The translations under genes and the position numbers were made by a program. From contig JAILJP010000083.1 in the NCBI GenBank assembly GCA_024694625.1, forward strand, positions 20,606-84,605: DNA of 64,000 nt, given 5' to 3'. Positions 37,180 to 47,014 of the stretch are shown here, one piece after another. The notes below the pieces were generated by a model, which was not told the origin of the DNA, did no database searches, and was given only the letters and a program-made list of their open reading frames with translations. The DNA is from Lachnospiraceae bacterium. Lineage in GTDB: Bacteria > Bacillota > Clostridia > Lachnospirales > Lachnospiraceae. Numbering within the stretch: the first letter of the stretch is position 1; every line of letters begins with the position of its first letter.

Positions 37180-39315
37180 TTATCGTTTTAGATAAGTCAC
37201 CTCATCATATAATTCCTGAGGAACCTCAAGGCCCTCCCGTTCTCTTTTCTTCACCAGATTTTCAATGGGCTTTGACATTTGCAATCCACGGTTTTGTCTA
37301 CGGTGAATCAATTCAGAGTACTGGCCGTTTGATATGAGCTTTTCACCTACATCAAAAGATAACGGGCAGTAACGATATAAAATATCCCTGCTAACCTTAG
37401 AAAGTCGCAAGCTGCCGTTGGCCTCGTACATTACATAAAGGACGTAATCGGCAACAAATACTTTTCGATAATTGTTTCCTGCCTTTTGTAACGCCTTTTT
37501 CACCTTTTCCTTTTGATCCGAATTTAAGCCGGAATTCTTTCTGTAATACTGTAAGAAATCGGCATACTCTGCGGTAAGGGAAGGGTCGGAAATATCGTTC
37601 CAATGAACCCCCTGCTCCGTTTTGCACATTTCCCAACGAAACTCTCCACACATACGGGTAACCGCCAGTGAGAAATCTTCCAAAGAGAAAATCGGCATCA
37701 ACATACGGGCAGATGTAGAACGCTTCTTTCCATCGATTTCCTGCCAAAGGACGCTTCGTGTTCCAATATTTGGCATTAAAATTACGTAAGGCAAACACTC
37801 CTTGTGAAGGGTAAGGGTAGGCACTCCCGTCTCTTCATCAGAGAACTGATACTCTCGATAGAAGCACTGGAAATCCACCTCACGGAGTTTTCTCAATTCT
37901 TCATTGATGCGCTCCTGGGAAGCAAAACACTTATCCAAGGGCATCATCTGATTTACGGAATCAAACAAAGGCGAGAATACGGAAATACGACCAAAGGTCA
38001 TACGGTTTCCAAGTGCCACCAAGTTTTTGATCTCGAAGGTTACTCTCTCCACCTCATCATCCAACATGGCTTCTGCCTGCGCTTCCGTGATTTCTCCGCT
38101 TTGCTTTTGTTCTCTCAAGTAAGCCGGATAATCCAAATCAAATTCGTTCTTGGAAGGCATTACTTCCATATCGTAAATCAAACGGAGCCATTCGGGCACC
38201 GTAAGAATCTTTCCGTTGGGATCGGGAATATAGGTATGATTGATACGATAAAGCATTGCAAAATCATCTTCGGAAACCACACGCTCATCCAAAAATCCGA
38301 ACCGTAAAAACAGCTCCACTTCCAAAGGTGCTTTTTTACCGGAACGCTGTTCGCTAAAGTAACGAAGAATTGCCTTGGTATAAATCTTATAAAACTGATC
38401 CGTAATTCCACGACGAAGCTTACGAACATTTTCGTCGGTAGAGGTACGATCCTTTAACCGGGCATAATTGTCCAAAAGCTGTGTCATCTTGTCTCTCGTA
38501 AAGGAGTCCACTCCCGCGTAAGCCATAATGGTATCTTTGGCATTCTCCACCAAAGGAACATTGCCTTCTTCCAAAATAGCCTCGCTGGCTCTTTCCATAT
38601 CGCTTTTTTTCATGGAAAGATCATTAAAAGCACTGCGGAAGGTAAAGGTCTCCTCCTTTAAGGACTTCATATATTCTTTATAGTCCAAAATCTTTTCTGT
38701 AATCTCATGGATGAATTGCATAGAGTTATAAATAACACCTACACACATTTCCACACCCAATCCGTACAAATCTTTTTGGAGCTTATCATCATAATTGTAA
38801 AAGGATTTCAAAAAACTGATTTGCCAGGGATGTACTTCCAAATCCTCAGATGCCGGATCCAGCTCTTCAATAGCGGAAAAATCCTCAGGATTCTTTCCCA
38901 TGGAATTACAAAGAGAAGGATAGTTTCTCAAATCATCCTGGAGTTTTTGATACATGTGATCCGCTTCTGACTGAACGGCACATAAAAACTTGTATACACC
39001 GTAAGCATTAGAAACAGTTGCACTAGCAACAACAGGTGCAATTTTTTTGTTAACAGAAATTACCTTATCAATATCCAAGTAATTCTCAAAAGGATAGGAA
39101 TAAATGGCAACCTCGTCGATTGCTTCATAATTGTACAAATAAGCAGAATCCGGAGACTCCGCTACGCCGATTACACTACCGGTTTTAAGGACAATCTCCT
39201 CCTTATTTCCGGGATAGCTCATGCGAACAGAACCTTTGAGCAATATCTCCAAGGTTTTTACCCTTTCTCCTGCACTATGGATTTGCGCATTTGCACTGCA
39301 TTGTTGCATTGCCAT
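37180..39315 (-). CDS. cNMP-binding (CRP-like fold) N-terminal domain protein with ~600-aa uncharacterised region
   Basis: 711 aa; N-terminal IHSAGERVKTLEILLKGSVRMSYPGNKEEIVLKTGSVIGVAE resembles a CAP_ED jelly roll. Confidence 0.6.
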   Translation of the reverse strand: MAMQQCSANAQIHSAGERVKTLEILLKGSVRMSYPGNKEEIVLKTGSVIGVAESPDSAYLYNYEAIDEVAIYSYPFENYLDIDKVISVNKKIAPVVASATVSNAYGVYKFLCAVQSEADHMYQKLQDDLRNYPSLCNSMGKNPEDFSAIEELDPASEDLEVHPWQISFLKSFYNYDDKLQKDLYGLGVEMCVGVIYNSMQFIHEITEKILDYKEYMKSLKEETFTFRSAFNDLSMKKSDMERASEAILEEGNVPLVENAKDTIMAYAGVDSFTRDKMTQLLDNYARLKDRTSTDENVRKLRRGITDQFYKIYTKAILRYFSEQRSGKKAPLEVELFLRFGFLDERVVSEDDFAMLYRINHTYIPDPNGKILTVPEWLRLIYDMEVMPSKNEFDLDYPAYLREQKQSGEITEAQAEAMLDDEVERVTFEIKNLVALGNRMTFGRISVFSPLFDSVNQMMPLDKCFASQERINEELRKLREVDFQCFYREYQFSDEETGVPTLTLHKECLPYVILMPNIGTRSVLWQEIDGKKRSTSARMLMPIFSLEDFSLAVTRMCGEFRWEMCKTEQGVHWNDISDPSLTAEYADFLQYYRKNSGLNSDQKEKVKKALQKAGNNYRKVFVADYVLYVMYEANGSLRLSKVSRDILYRYCPLSFDVGEKLISNGQYSELIHRRQNRGLQMSKPIENLVKKREREGLEVPQELYDEVTYLKR

Positions 39316-39329
39316 AATTACCTTCTCCT

Positions 39330-40685
39330 TTAAAAAAGTGGCTTAATTTCTTTATTGTAAACGCGAATCATAAAGAATGCTGCCATTGCCACAGCTGCCA
39401 GCTCCGCAATAGGGAATGACCACCATACTGCAGATAATCCTATCAAACGGGAAAGGATGAATGCTGCGGGCAAAAGTACCAATAGTTGTCGAATAATCGA
39501 ATTTATCATTGAAATAAATCCATGTCCCAACGCCTGAAAAAAAGAAGATGAAACAATGGAAAAAGGTGCCAGCAAAAAGTGTAAACTAATAATTTTCAAA
39601 GCAGGAACACCGATTTCAATCATATCTTCGGATGCTGAAAACATCATAAGTAGCTTATCAGGAATTACCCAAAAAACAACTACCCCCACAATCATAATCA
39701 CATAGGCTGCCCCATAGGAAAGCTTCATTGTTTTTACAATTCGTTCCGGTTTTCTTGCACCATAATTGTATGCCACAATAGGCATCATTCCATTGTTTAA
39801 TCCGAATACCGGCATCAAAACAAAAGATTGTAATTTAAAGTATACCCCAAAAAGTGCTGTAGCAGTAGCAGAAAATACAATTAGTATCTTGTTAAATCCA
39901 AAAGTCATTACAGAACCAATGGCCTGCATAATAATGGAAGGAACTCCAATCGCATAAATCTTTTGTACCGTTTCCAATTTAAAGGGATATTTTTTCATGG
40001 AAATCTGAATTTCCGTGTTCTTTGTTTTATTAAAATATAAGGCCAAAAGCCCCGCAACAATCTGTCCAAAGATGGTAGCGGTTGCTGCACCGGCAATTCC
40101 CATTTTGGGGAATCCAAAGTATCCGAAGATCAAAATAGGATCCATAATCATATTAATCACCGCGCCAACAATCTGAGTGGTCATGGAAAGGGATGTTTTT
40201 CCTGTTGCCTGTAAAAGTTTTTCCATCATAGATTGGAAAAACATACCAATACTCAAAACACCTACAATCTGCATGTAGATGATTCCTGCTTCAACAATCT
40301 CTGTATCAGCGGTTTGGAATCTAAAAAACGGTCTGCAGCACAAGGTGATAAACAATGCAAATACCACATAGGTCACAAAGGACAACCGAACACCTGTTGT
40401 TGCGATTTCATTTGCTTTATCAAATTCTCTTGCTCCTAAATGTCTGGACACCAATGCATTTACACCTACACCGGTACCAATGGCAAAAGCAATCATTAAC
40501 GTCTGCAAAGGGAAAGCCAAAGACACCGCTGTCAATGCTTTTTCGCTAATCATTGCCACAAAAATAGAGTCTACAATGTTATATAATGCCTGTGTCAGCA
40601 TGGATAACATCATAGGCGTAGACATATTTACAAGTAATTTTCCTACGGGCATTACGCCCATCTTGTTTTCCTGTCGTTCGCTCAA
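39330..40685 (-). CDS. MATE-family efflux transporter
   Basis: 460-aa ORF in track (ATG 40712); a TTG at 40685 with CAGGAG RBS is a better start. MATE core STPMMLSMLTQALYNIVDSIFVAMISEKALTAVSLAFPLQ. Confidence 0.92.
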   Translation of the reverse strand: MSERQENKMGVMPVGKLLVNMSTPMMLSMLTQALYNIVDSIFVAMISEKALTAVSLAFPLQTLMIAFAIGTGVGVNALVSRHLGAREFDKANEIATTGVRLSFVTYVVFALFITLCCRPFFRFQTADTEIVEAGIIYMQIVGVLSIGMFFQSMMEKLLQATGKTSLSMTTQIVGAVINMIMDPILIFGYFGFPKMGIAGAATATIFGQIVAGLLALYFNKTKNTEIQISMKKYPFKLETVQKIYAIGVPSIIMQAIGSVMTFGFNKILIVFSATATALFGVYFKLQSFVLMPVFGLNNGMMPIVAYNYGARKPERIVKTMKLSYGAAYVIMIVGVVVFWVIPDKLLMMFSASEDMIEIGVPALKIISLHFLLAPFSIVSSSFFQALGHGFISMINSIIRQLLVLLPAAFILSRLIGLSAVWWSFPIAELAAVAMAAFFMIRVYNKEIKPLF

Positions 40686-40728
40686 AATATATACTCCTGT
40701 TCTATCAGACATAAAAAGGGGACTTGGT

Positions 40729-40829
40729 GACAGAGGGGACGGTTCGTGACAGTGGGGACGGTTCTAGTGTCTTCATATAAGTGAAGACACTAGAACCGTC
40801 CCCCTGTCTACCGAACCGTCCCCCTGTCT
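40729..40829. repeat. Nested REP-like palindrome F2, copy R4 (AGTGTC variant)
   Basis: GGGGACGGTTCTAGTGTCTTCA-tataag-TGAAGACACTAGAACCGTCCCC, nested in a second GGGGACGGTTCG / CGAACCGTCCCC pair. Confidence 0.93.
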
Positions 40830-40831
40830 AT

Positions 40832-43501
40832 TTATGAAAGTTGTCCGCCAAGTACATCCTTTGCAAATGCCAATGCATCCTGGATACCGGCAGGGTTCTT
40901 TCCGCCTGCCTGAGCCATGTTGGGACGACCGCCGCCGCCACCGCCTACCTTAGGCGCAACTTCCTTAATAAGATTTCCTGCATGAGCTCCCTTGGCAATT
41001 GCTCCATCCGTAGCCATTACCATAAGAGATACTTTTCCGTCGTTGTCAGAGGCAAGAACAATTACACCACAATCTCCAACGGAAGACTTTAACTCATCAC
41101 CTAAATCGCGAAGTCCGTTCATATCAACGCCGGACAATGCCTTTGTTATCAAGTTTACACCGGAAACTTCTTCCATATCAGATGCTGCATCCCCCAATGC
41201 TTCGTGAGCAGCCTTTGCTTTTAAGGACTCCAATTCAGAAGAAAGCTCTTTCATTTCTTTTTGCATAGCAGCTATTTTTTCCACCAAATTGTTTGGTGTG
41301 GTCTTTGCCTGAAGCGCAGCTGCATTTAACTTCTCTTCTACTTCCTTATAATAAGCAATTACATTTGCACCGGTAATTGCTTCAATACGACGGGTTCCGC
41401 CGGCAATACCGGATTCGGAAACAATCTTAAAGCTTCCAATATCAGATGTGTTCTTTACATGTGTACCACCACAAAGTTCCTTGGAAAATTCACCCATGGA
41501 AACAACGCGAACACTTTCACCGTATTTTTCACCAAAGAGGGCCATCGCACCGGATTCTCTGGCTTCATCAATGGACATAACATCTGTTACCACATCCACA
41601 CCGGCAGCAATACGCTCATTCACCATTTTCTCTACGCGGTCGATTTCTTCTTTTGTCATAGCTTTGTCATGAGAAAAGTCGAATCTGGTACGCATAGGAT
41701 CCTGATAAGAACCAGCCTGTTCTACATGATTTCCCAAAACTTCACGAAGAGCCTTCTGTAAAAGGTGGGTTGCAGAGTGGTTCTGGCAAGTAGCCTGGCG
41801 AAGGGCCTTGTCCACTGCAAAATGAGCAGTCTTTCCAACCTGTAACATTCCACTTTCCATATAACCAACGTGGGCAATCTTGTTACCAACTACCTTTACG
41901 GTATCTTCTACCACAAAACGTCCGCCATCCACAAGGATTTCACCCTTGTCTCCCTGCTGACCACCCATGGTTGCATAGAACACAGTCTTTTCAACGATTA
42001 CAGCACCCTTGTCACCTTCTGCCAAAACATCGGTAACTTCTCCGCCGTTTTCATCGAATACACAAATATTTAAAATCACTTCATCTGATTCGGTCTTGTC
42101 ATAACCATCAAACTCAGAAACATAATCTGTAGGTAAATCATTATAAACCGTAGCATCTGCACCCATGTAATTGGTTTCTTTACGGGCACCACGGGCGGTC
42201 TCTTTCTGCTTTGTCATGCAGGCATCAAATCCTGCTTCATCATAGGTGAAGCCCTTTTCCTCAAGGATTTCTGCAGTTAAGTCCACAGGGAATCCAAAGG
42301 TATCGTAGAGCATGAATGCATTTTCACCGGAAAGAACCTTTTCACCATTCTTTTCCATCTCTGCTTCCATTTCGGAAAGACGGTTCAACCCGTTATCCAA
42401 AGTACGGTTAAAGCGCTCTTCTTCTCCGTTTAAGGTTTTAAAGATAAACTCCTTCTTTTCTTCCAATTCCGGATAACCATCCTTGGAATTGTTAATGACT
42501 ACTTCTGCAAGACGAGCCATAAACAATCCGTCGATTCCTAAAATTCTTCCGTGACGAGCCGCACGACGAATGATACGACGAAGTACATATTCTCTGTTTC
42601 CTGTTCCGGGACGGATTCCGTCAGAAATCATAAATGTAGCAGAACGAATATGGTCAGTAATCAAACGAATGGAAACGTCATCCATTGCATCTGTCTGGTA
42701 AGTCTTTCCGGAGAGTTCGCAAACCTTGTCACGAATTTCTTTCATGGTATCAATATCAAATACGCTGTCTACGTCCTGCATTACAACTGCCAAACGCTCC
42801 AAGCCCATACCGGTATCAATGTTTTTCTGAGAAAGCTCGGTATAGCCACCGTGACCATCTCCTTCAAACTGGGTAAATACATTGTTCCATACTTCCATGA
42901 AACGGTCGCATTCACAACCAACCTTACAATCCGGTTTTCCGCAGCCGTACTTTTCACCTCTGTCATAGTAGATTTCTGAACAAGGTCCGCAAGGTCCTGC
43001 ACCATGTTCCCAGAAGTTATCACATTCTCCTGTTTCAGGATCACGATAAAAACGGGTAATACGGTCAGCATCAATTCCGATTTCTTCATGCCAGATCTTA
43101 AACGCTTCTTCGTCTTCTCCGTAAATGGAAGGATACAAACGATTGGGATCCAATCCCAATACTTCTGTCAAGAATTCCCAAGACCAGTGAATAGCTTCTG
43201 TTTTGAAATAATCACCGAAGGAGAAGTTTCCCAACATTTCAAAGAAAGTCAAATGACGGGCAGTCTTTCCTACATTGTCGATATCACCGGTACGAATACA
43301 TTTCTGGCAGGTGGTCACTCTCTTTTTGGGAGGAACTTCCTGACCGGTAAAATAAGGTTTTAAAGGGGCCATTCCCGCATTAATCAAAAGTAAAGAATTA
43401 TCGTTATGAGGAACCAAAGAAAAGCTCTTCATTTTCAAATGATCTTTGCTCTCAAAGAAATCCAAATATGCACGTCTTAGTTCATTAACACCATGTTTCA
43501 T
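40832..43501 (-). CDS. alaS: Alanine--tRNA ligase
   Basis: 889 aa from ATG 43501; INAGMAPLKPYFTG, CQKCIRTGDIDNVG, SATHLLQKALREVLG, CGGTHVKNTSDIG, GGGGGGRPNMAQAGG. Confidence 0.98.
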   Translation of the reverse strand: MKHGVNELRRAYLDFFESKDHLKMKSFSLVPHNDNSLLLINAGMAPLKPYFTGQEVPPKKRVTTCQKCIRTGDIDNVGKTARHLTFFEMLGNFSFGDYFKTEAIHWSWEFLTEVLGLDPNRLYPSIYGEDEEAFKIWHEEIGIDADRITRFYRDPETGECDNFWEHGAGPCGPCSEIYYDRGEKYGCGKPDCKVGCECDRFMEVWNNVFTQFEGDGHGGYTELSQKNIDTGMGLERLAVVMQDVDSVFDIDTMKEIRDKVCELSGKTYQTDAMDDVSIRLITDHIRSATFMISDGIRPGTGNREYVLRRIIRRAARHGRILGIDGLFMARLAEVVINNSKDGYPELEEKKEFIFKTLNGEEERFNRTLDNGLNRLSEMEAEMEKNGEKVLSGENAFMLYDTFGFPVDLTAEILEEKGFTYDEAGFDACMTKQKETARGARKETNYMGADATVYNDLPTDYVSEFDGYDKTESDEVILNICVFDENGGEVTDVLAEGDKGAVIVEKTVFYATMGGQQGDKGEILVDGGRFVVEDTVKVVGNKIAHVGYMESGMLQVGKTAHFAVDKALRQATCQNHSATHLLQKALREVLGNHVEQAGSYQDPMRTRFDFSHDKAMTKEEIDRVEKMVNERIAAGVDVVTDVMSIDEARESGAMALFGEKYGESVRVVSMGEFSKELCGGTHVKNTSDIGSFKIVSESGIAGGTRRIEAITGANVIAYYKEVEEKLNAAALQAKTTPNNLVEKIAAMQKEMKELSSELESLKAKAAHEALGDAASDMEEVSGVNLITKALSGVDMNGLRDLGDELKSSVGDCGVIVLASDNDGKVSLMVMATDGAIAKGAHAGNLIKEVAPKVGGGGGGRPNMAQAGGKNPAGIQDALAFAKDVLGGQLS

Positions 43502-43594
43502 TGTACGTTCTCCTCGCATCTAATATTTTTCAAAAAGGTTCGTGTGACTTTAAAAAATCCCGTATCAAAATCAATACGTATTTAAACACAAAAA

Positions 43595-43629
43595 TCTCGC
43601 ATAAAGGCGCAAATTACCCCCATGCGAGA
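43595..43629 (-). terminator. Terminator downstream of the 53-aa membrane-protein ORF
   Basis: Minus strand TCTCGCAT...ATGCGAGATTTTTG. Confidence 0.65.
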
Positions 43630-43648
43630 ATATATATTTTATAAATGA

Positions 43649-43810
43649 TTATTCCGCGTCGTTTGTTTCTGCTGTAGCAACATCAACGCCGGCCTTTTTG
43701 TTCTTATTCTTTCGCAGTTCGCTTCCAATCACAACACCACAAACAAAGATTGCGACTAAAATTACCATCAAAAGTAAATAAGATAAAAAGCTGTTAATAA
43801 ATGTAATCAT
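43649..43810 (-). CDS. 53-aa small single-TM protein MITFINSFLSYLLLMVILVAIFVCGVVIGSELRKNKNKKAGVDVATAETNDAE
   Basis: ATG with CGGGAGG RBS, TM then basic patch, own terminator; below the ORF-track cut-off. Confidence 0.75.
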   Translation of the reverse strand: MITFINSFLSYLLLMVILVAIFVCGVVIGSELRKNKNKKAGVDVATAETNDAE

Positions 43811-43916
43811 TTGCAAACCTCCCGAAGCTTTTTTTTACAAAAGCCTAATTTCTTAACGATTATACAACAAATCACGGATTTATGCAAAATCTTTGAAGTA
43901 TGAAAAGGAAATCTCT

Positions 43917-45245
43917 TTATGCCGGTCCCCGATCAAAAAACATGGTATGACGCACCTTCTTTTTACAGTAATCCGGAGACACCATTCCACGGTCTGTTCC
44001 ATCATAATGTCGAAAGCCCTTGGACTTTCCGGAAATCGGCATCCAGTCTGGGTTTTTAGGTTTTCCTGTTTTGCAATACTCTGCCACATCCCTCACCATC
44101 TCCTCATGGAGGCGATAATCCGTTTCTTCAAAAGGTCTCCAACTTTGATCCATATTTCCAAACATATACCAAAGGTCGCAAGCATGAAAGGCCTTGTAGG
44201 AATTTCCCGGAAGCGTCCGGTCAAAGAAATATCCATACACCGGTTGATGATGCTGCTTTGCGCAGTTAAGTCCAAGTTTCAATGCCATATCATATAAAAA
44301 TATGGGAAGCATGTCCTGAGAAGTCACCCCAACCATAAGTGGCACGTCTAAAAGTTCCCCTTTTTTTACGATTTCTCTTTGTCGTTTCAATAATGTCACT
44401 CCATCTATGCAGGGTTGACTGGACCGAAGCCCAACGAAAGGATTTTTGGTGTTTCTCGCCTTTTTCCATGCAAACCACAATTCTTTTGCAGGCGCTTCCT
44501 TTGCATCTTCTCCCAAAATATCATCCATATTTTTCCAAAAGGGTGCCACCGCTTCCTTTAACTGTGCTTCTCCAAATTTTGGAAAGACACCGGCACCGGA
44601 CATCATAATGGCTCCCTTTATTTTTCCCTTCAACAAAGGGGAACAAAGTAAATCAAACACACACATGGCTCCGGCGGATTGACCAATCAAAGTAATATTA
44701 TCGGAATTTCCACCAAAGGCGGATATATTCTTTTTCACCCAATCCACAGCGGCGATTTGATCCAAAAGCATATAATTGATTCCGCCGTAAAGCCCAAACA
44801 CATTTAAGCGATAGCCAATGCTGATAAAAACCACATCTTCTTTTGCATATGCCTTGGTGGTTCCATAGGGGAGTTCTCCTACCGTTCCCGTTTCAAAAGA
44901 ACCTCCGTGAATAAACATGAGCACAGGACAGTTTTTTTTCTTTTTCCCCCGGCTTTCTACCGGACTTACAATATTTAAAGTCATGTGGCTTTCGTCGTAG
45001 ACAAAACTGCGGTTGGAGCGAAACTCCTTTGCGTAAAATCTGCCTTCTTCGCTTTGAAAAGCCGAAAACTGATAGCAATCCTTCTCTTCCTTTGTCCCGT
45101 CATAAACGCCGTTCCAGGATTCCACCAACTGCGGAGCTTCAAAGCGCTTTGTCTCGGCATAAGGCACGCCCCGAAATACTGCTGCCCCTTCATCCAATGT
45201 GCCCTTGATATCCCCACAAGGGCACTGCCAAATAATCTCTTCCAT
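43917..45245 (-). CDS. Carboxylesterase type B family protein
   Basis: 442 aa from ATG 45245; FRGVPYAE, VLMFIHGGSFETG, LIGQSAGAMCVFDLL. Confidence 0.88.
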   Translation of the reverse strand: MEEIIWQCPCGDIKGTLDEGAAVFRGVPYAETKRFEAPQLVESWNGVYDGTKEEKDCYQFSAFQSEEGRFYAKEFRSNRSFVYDESHMTLNIVSPVESRGKKKKNCPVLMFIHGGSFETGTVGELPYGTTKAYAKEDVVFISIGYRLNVFGLYGGINYMLLDQIAAVDWVKKNISAFGGNSDNITLIGQSAGAMCVFDLLCSPLLKGKIKGAIMMSGAGVFPKFGEAQLKEAVAPFWKNMDDILGEDAKEAPAKELWFAWKKARNTKNPFVGLRSSQPCIDGVTLLKRQREIVKKGELLDVPLMVGVTSQDMLPIFLYDMALKLGLNCAKQHHQPVYGYFFDRTLPGNSYKAFHACDLWYMFGNMDQSWRPFEETDYRLHEEMVRDVAEYCKTGKPKNPDWMPISGKSKGFRHYDGTDRGMVSPDYCKKKVRHTMFFDRGPA

Positions 45246-45469
45246 AGTTACTCTTCTCCTCTTTCTCCCTTCGGATAAACCATCCCCGTTTTCATCCAAA
45301 GAAAGACATTTTCTTAGTAATTATAGTACCATATCTCTCTCCTTCGTACAGTATTCATTCTCATTTACTTTGTATAACTTTAACAATTATTCTCCAATAC
45401 TCTTTTATTTTTTAGTAATATTATTTATAATTTAATCGTCTTAATTAATTACATAACGGAGGGGGAAAT

Positions 45470-46939
45470 ATGAGTAAAGACAGAGAAAATTCTTTTCTAT
45501 CCAAGTGCGCCTATGGCGTTGCTGACATCTACGGGGGAGGAGCTTTCGTTATCATCGGAACCTTTTTCACCGTCTTTTTGACAAAGGCATTGGGGATGCC
45601 TCCGGCACTGGCGGGAACCATTCCATTGATTGGTAAAATCTGGGATGCCATTACCGATCCCATTATGGGAAACATTGCCGACCAGACAAAATCCAGATTT
45701 GGTTCCAAACGTTTCTTTATGTTGATTGGCAGTTTCTTATCGGCCATTACCTTTGTTTTAATGTGGATACCCTTTCAAGGTTCATCCGTAGCTTTGCAGT
45801 ACATCTTTTACGTTGTAACCTATATGCTGTTTTCCACCGGTTTCACCGTAGTTATGGTGCCCTATAACGCACTGCTTCCGGATATGATGGATGACTACAC
45901 CAAACGTGCAGAATTTACCGGAGTGCGAATGGCCTTTTCCGCTTTTGGAAATATTATTGCAGGATTAGGTTCCTCACTTTTAATTACGGACACCACAGAT
46001 TCCGGTCGCTATCTTTTGGTAGCATTTATTTACGGCGCCATCTTTTGTATCGCAATTTTGCTCACCTTTTTCGGAACCTGGGAACGACAGAAACCTGTGA
46101 TTAAAATCAGTCTAAAAGAAAGTCTTACCCAATCTTTCACCGTTTATAAAAGTCATTGCTTCCGCATGTTTTTAGGTATCTTTATCTTTGGTCAGGTAGC
46201 CACCGACTTTGTTACCGGACTTGCGGTTTATTATGTGGATGACGTATTAAACAGTTACGGAAACAATCACTTCACTTTAATGATGGGCATTATCCTGATT
46301 TCTCAGTTTATGGGAATGTTGGTATTTGGACCGATTATGTCCCGCACGGATAAAAAAACTCCCATTCTCATTGGATTCCCGGTGCGAATCATTGCCACCC
46401 TTGCCATGTTGTTCTTCTCCCATGAAGGAGCGAACTTTAGCATTATCTTGGCGTTGACATTTATTATCGGATTGGGTATGGCTTCCGCATCCATTACCAT
46501 TTATGCGATTTTGGCAGACCTTGCGGATGTAGATGAATTAATCACTTCCATTAATCGTCCGGGTATTGTTTCCGCTATGGCCACCTTTATTCGAAAGATT
46601 ACCGCCGGCTTATCTGTAAGTATTATTGGATTTATGTTGGCTTTGGTAGGATATGACGAAACTTTGGCTGCCCAGGGAGCCAGGCAGGCTGCTTCCACCC
46701 AGACAGGCATTGCCTATATTTACATCTTCCTTCCCGTAGCGCTTATGGTATTGACCTTACTCTTTACCATTAAGTTCCCTATGAAGAAAAAAGACTTTGC
46801 AGTGATTCAAAAAGAAATCCAAAGAAGAAAAGGCGAAGATTCCAGTGAGGCTTCACCGGAAGAACAACAGATTTGCGAACGTGTTACCGGTTACAAATAC
46901 AACGATCTTTGGAAAAAAGAAAATGCATTAAAATTCTAA
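45470..46939 (+). CDS. GPH-family (glycoside-pentoside-hexuronide:cation) symporter / MFS
   Basis: 489 aa, 12-TM pattern; GKIWDAITDPIMGNIADQTKSRFGSKRFFML. Confidence 0.92.
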   Translation: MSKDRENSFLSKCAYGVADIYGGGAFVIIGTFFTVFLTKALGMPPALAGTIPLIGKIWDAITDPIMGNIADQTKSRFGSKRFFMLIGSFLSAITFVLMWIPFQGSSVALQYIFYVVTYMLFSTGFTVVMVPYNALLPDMMDDYTKRAEFTGVRMAFSAFGNIIAGLGSSLLITDTTDSGRYLLVAFIYGAIFCIAILLTFFGTWERQKPVIKISLKESLTQSFTVYKSHCFRMFLGIFIFGQVATDFVTGLAVYYVDDVLNSYGNNHFTLMMGIILISQFMGMLVFGPIMSRTDKKTPILIGFPVRIIATLAMLFFSHEGANFSIILALTFIIGLGMASASITIYAILADLADVDELITSINRPGIVSAMATFIRKITAGLSVSIIGFMLALVGYDETLAAQGARQAASTQTGIAYIYIFLPVALMVLTLLFTIKFPMKKKDFAVIQKEIQRRKGEDSSEASPEEQQICERVTGYKYNDLWKKENALKF

Positions 46940-46975
46940 AAAACGATTCGCCATTTATCGTTTTCCTAAAAGAAG

Positions 46976-47012
46976 CACCCCGACTTCATCTTTCATGAAA
47001 TCGGGGTGTTTT
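46976..47012. terminator. Terminator between convergent genes
   Basis: CACCCCGACTTCAT-ctttc-ATGAAATCGGGGTGTTTT. Confidence 0.85.
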
Positions 47013-47014
47013 CT

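Noticed and set aside
43502-43600. T-box leader upstream of alaS
   Set aside because: No T-box consensus or specifier structure seen; only a short AT-rich leader and the upstream terminator.
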